Assembly (NCBI RefSeq): GCF_001020205.1
Contig: NZ_CP011663.1
Location: forward strand, 3,720,001-3,784,000
From: Clostridium sporogenes
GTDB taxonomy: Bacteria > Bacillota > Clostridia > Clostridiales > Clostridiaceae
Direction: 5' to 3'
DNA length: 64,000 bases
Under the pieces are notes generated by a model, which did no database searches, was not told the DNA's origin, and saw nothing but the letters and a program-made list of their open reading frames with translations. This document shows positions 63,513-64,000 of this stretch, piece after piece (positions within the stretch are counted from its first letter, which is position 1; every line of letters starts with the position of its first letter). Made by a program: the position numbers and the translations under genes.

Positions 63513-64000
63513 ATGTTATCTAAACTTTTAGTGATTAAATTTGTAAAAGACTATAAAAATACTAATCATAAAGAAGTTAGAGATTCTTATGGATATTTAG
63601 CTAGTATAGTTGGTATTCTAACAAATATATTTTTATTTATAATTAAAATTTCTGTGGGATTAATTTCTCACAGTATTGCAGTTACAGCAGATGCTTTTAA
63701 CAATTTATCTGATGCTGCATCATCTATAATAACATTCTTTGGCTTTAAATTAGCCTCTAAACCTGCAGACAAAGAACATCCCTTTGGCCATGGTAGGATT
63801 GAATACATATCTGGATTAATTGTATCTTTTATGGTACTTTTAGTTGGATTTCAATTTATAAAATCTTCTTTTGATAGAATAAAAAATCCTTCTATAGTAA
63901 AATTTCAATGGATACCATTTTTATTAATATTATTTTCCATCATTATAAAGCTATGGTTGAGCCGCTTTAATAAATATATAGGCAATACTATTAACTCTGG
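63513..64000 (+). CDS. Cation diffusion facilitator (CDF) transporter, 5' part
   Basis: The first 162 residues of a cation efflux protein; the rest is beyond the window. Helix 2 carries the metal-site motif ADAFNNLSDAASS near residue 57, and the conserved HPFGHGRIEYISGL follows near residue 89. Further hydrophobic helices follow. CDF proteins exchange Zn2+, Mn2+, Fe2+ or Co2+ for protons; the DxxxD-type site seen here (no histidine) is often found in manganese- or iron-type members, but this is not decisive. The start ATG at 63513 has AGTAGGTG upstream and TATAAT at 63474-63479. Confidence 0.9.
   Translation, partial: MLSKLLVIKFVKDYKNTNHKEVRDSYGYLASIVGILTNIFLFIIKISVGLISHSIAVTADAFNNLSDAASSIITFFGFKLASKPADKEHPFGHGRIEYISGLIVSFMVLLVGFQFIKSSFDRIKNPSIVKFQWIPFLLILFSIIIKLWLSRFNKYIGNTINS

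Overview
The window is AT-rich, low-GC Firmicute DNA with clostridial gene content: a monomeric group B-type [FeFe] hydrogenase, the electron-bifurcating NfnAB pair, the redox repressor Rex, desulfoferrodoxin, and T-box, purine and lysine riboswitch leaders. A proteolytic Clostridium (C. botulinum group I / C. sporogenes type) fits best. The species is an inference from gene recognition, not a database result. No neurotoxin, phage, CRISPR array or intact transposon was seen. Almost everything is ordinary chromosome, so the accessory interest lies mainly between genes.

Layout. 1-4.1 kb: 5' part of guaB behind a guanine-class riboswitch, a TtcA-like tRNA thiolase, and groES-groEL behind a perfect CIRCE operator. 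4.3-12 kb: two membrane proteins that share a palindromic gene end, hydrogenase, 8-oxoguanine glycosylase, nfnAB and rex, with a Rex-like palindrome between rex and nfnA. 12-18.2 kb: an ABC-F ATPase, then lytS-lytT divergent from a CstA-family transporter (probable pyruvate sensing and uptake). 18.5-27.6 kb: M16C peptidase, pyruvate carboxylase, tsaD, and RusA with an added zinc ribbon. 28-37 kb: two FAD oxidoreductases, a secreted papain-like protease with a small exported partner, tRNA-Trp, a zinc-ribbon protein, a bactofilin-like membrane protein, a ZnuA-like lipoprotein that has lost its metal ligands, and an HD-GYP protein. 37-46 kb: tsaE-tsaB-rimI, tyrS, a small P-loop protein, an AlbA_2 protein, an ECF S component, a PAP2 protein and prfC. 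46.6-64 kb: a HAD phosphatase, T-box-controlled trpS, desulfoferrodoxin, a 2876-residue cyclic beta-1,2-glucan synthase, lysC-lysA behind a lysine riboswitch, an M18 aminopeptidase and the start of a CDF transporter.

How genes work together. Hydrogenase, NfnAB and Rex form a redox set (ferredoxin, NADH, NADPH). TsaD together with TsaB and TsaE supplies the bacterial t6A machinery, split over two loci. LysC and LysA are the first and last enzymes of lysine synthesis under one lysine-sensing leader. The trpS T-box and the tRNA-Trp gene that would be its ligand are both in the window.

Most notable observations: (1) a dispersed family of about 296-bp imperfect palindromes, three full copies and one copy with arms only, all lying between convergent genes, with arms that change sequence between copies but stay complementary; (2) a consensus promoter followed by about 85 bp and a strong terminator with no convincing ORF (candidate small RNA) beside pyc; (3) a promoter-hairpin leader before prfC in which an AUG-UAG start-stop lies in the hairpin arm, a possible sensor of translation termination; (4) a Rex-operator-like palindrome upstream of nfnAB; (5) a second palindromic, comparatively GC-rich repeat between a HAD gene and trpS.
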